The notes under the pieces are model-generated. The model searched no databases. It was given only the letters and a program-made list of their open reading frames with translations, and had not been told where the DNA came from. From positions 372,001 through 436,000 of the forward strand of contig DIYH01000035.1 of NCBI GenBank assembly GCA_002435755.1: a stretch of 64,000 nt of DNA, written 5' to 3'. This document shows, piece by piece, positions 61,968 through 64,000 of this stretch; positions within the stretch are counted from its first letter, which is position 1; every line of letters begins with the position of its first letter. This DNA is from Flammeovirgaceae bacterium UBA6059 (GTDB taxonomy: Bacteria > Bacteroidota > Bacteroidia > Cytophagales > Cyclobacteriaceae). Made by a program: the position numbers and the translations under genes.

Positions 61968-62972
61968 TTGAGTGCCGCTATCAGAAAGAGTCGCTTGTCC
62001 AAATCCGAATTTGTGGATGGCATCTCATCAGGCAATAGAATAATACTCAGTAAGGCTATCACCCTGATAGAAAGCAAGTTGCCTGAGGATAATGCCTTAG
62101 CCGATGAGATCATCCAAGAGCTGATCATACCTACTCAGAGTACCTATCGCATAGGCATCACAGGGGTGCCTGGTGCTGGAAAAAGTACATTTATAGAAGC
62201 CATAGGCAATCATATAATTAACCAAGGGCACAAGGTAGCCATCCTCGCCATTGACCCCAGCAGCCAAAAGACCAAAGGCAGTATCCTGGGTGATAAGACA
62301 AGAATGGAGTCCTTGTCTAACCATCCTTCAGCATTTATTAGGCCATCACCTACCGGAAATGCGCTAGGTGGAGTAGCCAATAAAACCAGAGAAACCATGT
62401 TACTCTGTGAAGCTGCCGGGTTTGATATAGTACTAATTGAAACCGTAGGTGTCGGACAATCTGAAATAGCTGTGCATGGTATGGTCGACTTTTTTCTACT
62501 ATTAGCACTAGCAGGTGCTGGAGACGAACTGCAGGGTATCAAAAAAGGCATTGTAGAAATGGCCGATAGCATAGTCGTCAACAAAGCCGATGGTGAAAAT
62601 CTCAATGCCGCTAACAAAGCAAAGGCCGAGCTCAAGGGAGCCCTGCATTTGTTTGCTCCTCAAGAGCGAGGGTGGTATCCCAAGGTTATGACTTGCTCAT
62701 CTACAGAATTAACCGGCATAAAGGATACCTGGGAAACTCTCATTGAGTATCAACAACAAATGTCCCGGTCAGGTTACTTATCCGAGCGGCGCAATAACCA
62801 AAATCTCGATTGGTTCAGTAGTCAAATCAACTATGGGCTTGAACAAAGGCTATTGACTCACCCAACTGTGAAAGACCTACTGTCTTCTCTTAAAAAACAA
62901 ATTTTGGCGGGCCAACTCCACCCAAAAAAAGCGGCCCACCAGATCACAGACCTACTTTATTTTAAGGAGTAA
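61968..62972 (+). CDS. meaB: Methylmalonyl-CoA mutase-associated GTPase MeaB
   Basis: A 334-residue protein of the G3E GTPase family. Walker A is GVPGAGKSTF, the switch region holds AILAIDPSSQKTKGSILGDKTRM and FIRPSPTGNALGGVA, and VLIETVGVGQSE is the Walker B region. It ends with a dimerisation helix. MeaB uses GTP to protect and reload methylmalonyl-CoA mutase with adenosylcobalamin. The mutase subunits are 24 kb away (34520-38387) rather than in an operon with it. No ATG fits; TTG at 61968 is the only reasonable start. It overlaps the convergent lipoprotein gene by 11 bases. Confidence 0.94.
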   Translation: MSAAIRKSRLSKSEFVDGISSGNRIILSKAITLIESKLPEDNALADEIIQELIIPTQSTYRIGITGVPGAGKSTFIEAIGNHIINQGHKVAILAIDPSSQKTKGSILGDKTRMESLSNHPSAFIRPSPTGNALGGVANKTRETMLLCEAAGFDIVLIETVGVGQSEIAVHGMVDFFLLLALAGAGDELQGIKKGIVEMADSIVVNKADGENLNAANKAKAELKGALHLFAPQERGWYPKVMTCSSTELTGIKDTWETLIEYQQQMSRSGYLSERRNNQNLDWFSSQINYGLEQRLLTHPTVKDLLSSLKKQILAGQLHPKKAAHQITDLLYFKE

Positions 62973-64000
62973 AGACAAAACTGTTTGGGCCTACACCCAC
63001 AGGAAATTCATCAACAACGCTACCATCGGTATTTAGCCTTGCAACTTTTCCTTCACCGGCAAAGCCAACCGCATCCCCTACATAGATAAGGTCTTCACTG
63101 TCACTATAGCCTATTCCGTATATCCCCACAAAACCTGACATTTCTGTTAAGAGTGCTGGCTCAGCGTCACGGGTAAAGAACTGATAAATACTATTTCCGC
63201 TGTAGAAGTAAAGTGTATTATCACCCTCATTCACAACTAACCTGCTAGCAGGATTGAAGCCAAGCCTTACCTCCCGCTCTACACCATAATTACTTGTGTT
63301 AATGCATGTCAATGCACCATCATTACCGCCAAAACTACCAGCACTGACTACCCAAAGATTGTTATCACCATCAATAACAATTTGCCCTGGTCCCTGAGTC
63401 AGCTCAGTCGTTCCAAGCAGATTGTAGTTCTCTACATCAAAGGCCTGCACATTATTGGTAAAGCTATTGGAGACAAATAGCTTGCCTTCAAACACAAAAA
63501 TATGCTCAGGACCTGAGCCAGCATTTACCTTAGTCGTAAGGCTATTGTCACTGAGATCCACTACCGCAATGAACGGGGGCTCGACCTGCTGGAATTTATC
63601 GTCAAAACTCCCCCAGTTACTAATGAAGCCCGTTGTACCATTGACGGCCATATACCGGGGGTTAGCAAGTCCTTCGGAAATCGTCCCAGTAGATGTAAAA
63701 GTGCCATAGTTCACAATTTCAACCTTTGTGCTATTGTTGACAACAATGTAGGCCTGATCACCCGATAGGGTCATGGACTGAGCCACATCACCAAGTGCTA
63801 CACCATTCACGCTTGTAAAAATACCATTATCCACTTCAGAGTTTACAGGATCAAAATGGCTAATGGAGGCGTTACCCCCTCCGAAGTTCCCTTCGTTAAT
63901 TACAAATACACCGGACGCGTATTCTCCGGCAGGACCACTTGGTTCATCGTCATCACCACATGACCACAATAGAACAGGTGTTAACAGAAGTACAGCTAAT
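62962..64000 (-). CDS. Surface beta-propeller lipoprotein (YncE-like), 5' end missing
   Basis: The frame stays open to the window edge, so the start codon is missing; translation up to the edge gives a lipoprotein signal (LAVLLLTPVLLWSCGDDDE, with lipobox LWSC). The mature part (about 330 residues) has repeated propeller blades such as YASGVFVINEGNFGGGNASISHFD, QAYIVVNNSTKVEIVNYG and GPEHIFVFEGKLFVSNSFTNNVQAFD. This fits YncE/DUF5074-type surface lipoproteins common in Bacteroidota, often found near TonB-dependent receptors. The neighbouring gene would lie outside the window. Ligand unknown. Confidence 0.82.
   Translation of the reverse strand, partial: LAVLLLTPVLLWSCGDDDEPSGPAGEYASGVFVINEGNFGGGNASISHFDPVNSEVDNGIFTSVNGVALGDVAQSMTLSGDQAYIVVNNSTKVEIVNYGTFTSTGTISEGLANPRYMAVNGTTGFISNWGSFDDKFQQVEPPFIAVVDLSDNSLTTKVNAGSGPEHIFVFEGKLFVSNSFTNNVQAFDVENYNLLGTTELTQGPGQIVIDGDNNLWVVSAGSFGGNDGALTCINTSNYGVEREVRLGFNPASRLVVNEGDNTLYFYSGNSIYQFFTRDAEPALLTEMSGFVGIYGIGYSDSEDLIYVGDAVGFAGEGKVARLNTDGSVVDEFPVGVGPNSFVFTP

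Overview
The window looks like a chromosomal segment of a Bacteroidota bacterium, most likely of the Cytophagales. The taxon-specific signs are a PorQ type IX secretion protein, an OmpA protein with PorE-like architecture, a BlaI/M56 peptidase pair whose peptidase ends in a TonB-like domain, split methylmalonyl-CoA mutase subunits, many MKK-type signal peptides, and promoter-like sequences close to the Bacteroidota TTTG-N19-TAnnTTTG pattern. The species cannot be named from the sequence alone. I saw no tRNA, rRNA, CRISPR array or intact insertion sequence.

Layout: 1-4570 encodes a tripartite RND efflux system. 4646-7218 holds a DUF1349 protein, a GT-C-like membrane protein and the decayed remains of an APC amino-acid permease. 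7258-10359 is a large secreted beta-propeller protein. 10428-12583 is a compact sulfur operon (SQR-like flavoprotein, DsrC/TusE-like carrier, DsrE2-like protein) with its own terminator and a control region that carries an FNR-type box and a pair of palindromes. 12743-16571 contains small conserved proteins and a BlaI/M56 regulatory operon with two tandem operators. 16591-18887 has thiL, methylmalonyl-CoA epimerase and an IscA/SufA-type protein. 18991-26543 is a signalling block: a four-helix membrane protein coupled to a soluble hybrid histidine kinase, a MoxR/VWA pair, and an ECF sigma factor with a membrane protein and an outer-membrane protein.

26875-40115 carries a possible PD-(D/E)XK nuclease, cystathionine beta-synthase, an aldo/keto reductase, a secreted TPR-CHAT protein, methylmalonyl-CoA mutase (two subunits) and dnaA. 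40112-52801 is mostly envelope stress and proteostasis: a DegP-like protease, a GH3 protein, dxr-rseP, an OmpA/PD40 protein, and the overlapping lon-porQ-hslU run. 52809-55687 has two glycosyltransferases, a SixA-type phosphatase and an unexplained GC-richer stretch that may encode a structured RNA. 55793-64000 holds an EVE protein, a secreted unknown, pyrR-pyrB, a FecR-like/CHASE2 pair, meaB and a truncated surface lipoprotein.

Links across the window: the epimerase, both mutase subunits and the MeaB chaperone together make a nearly complete propionyl-CoA to succinyl-CoA route at three separate loci. Lon, HslU, RseP and the DegP-like protease lie in one 12 kb stretch beside type IX secretion genes. 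Genes are tightly packed, with four tail-to-tail overlaps. The most interesting unexplained material is the sulfur operon control region, the split sensor kinase with its hairpin-rich leader, the FecR/CHASE2 pair, the possible nuclease, and the structured region at 54581-54660.
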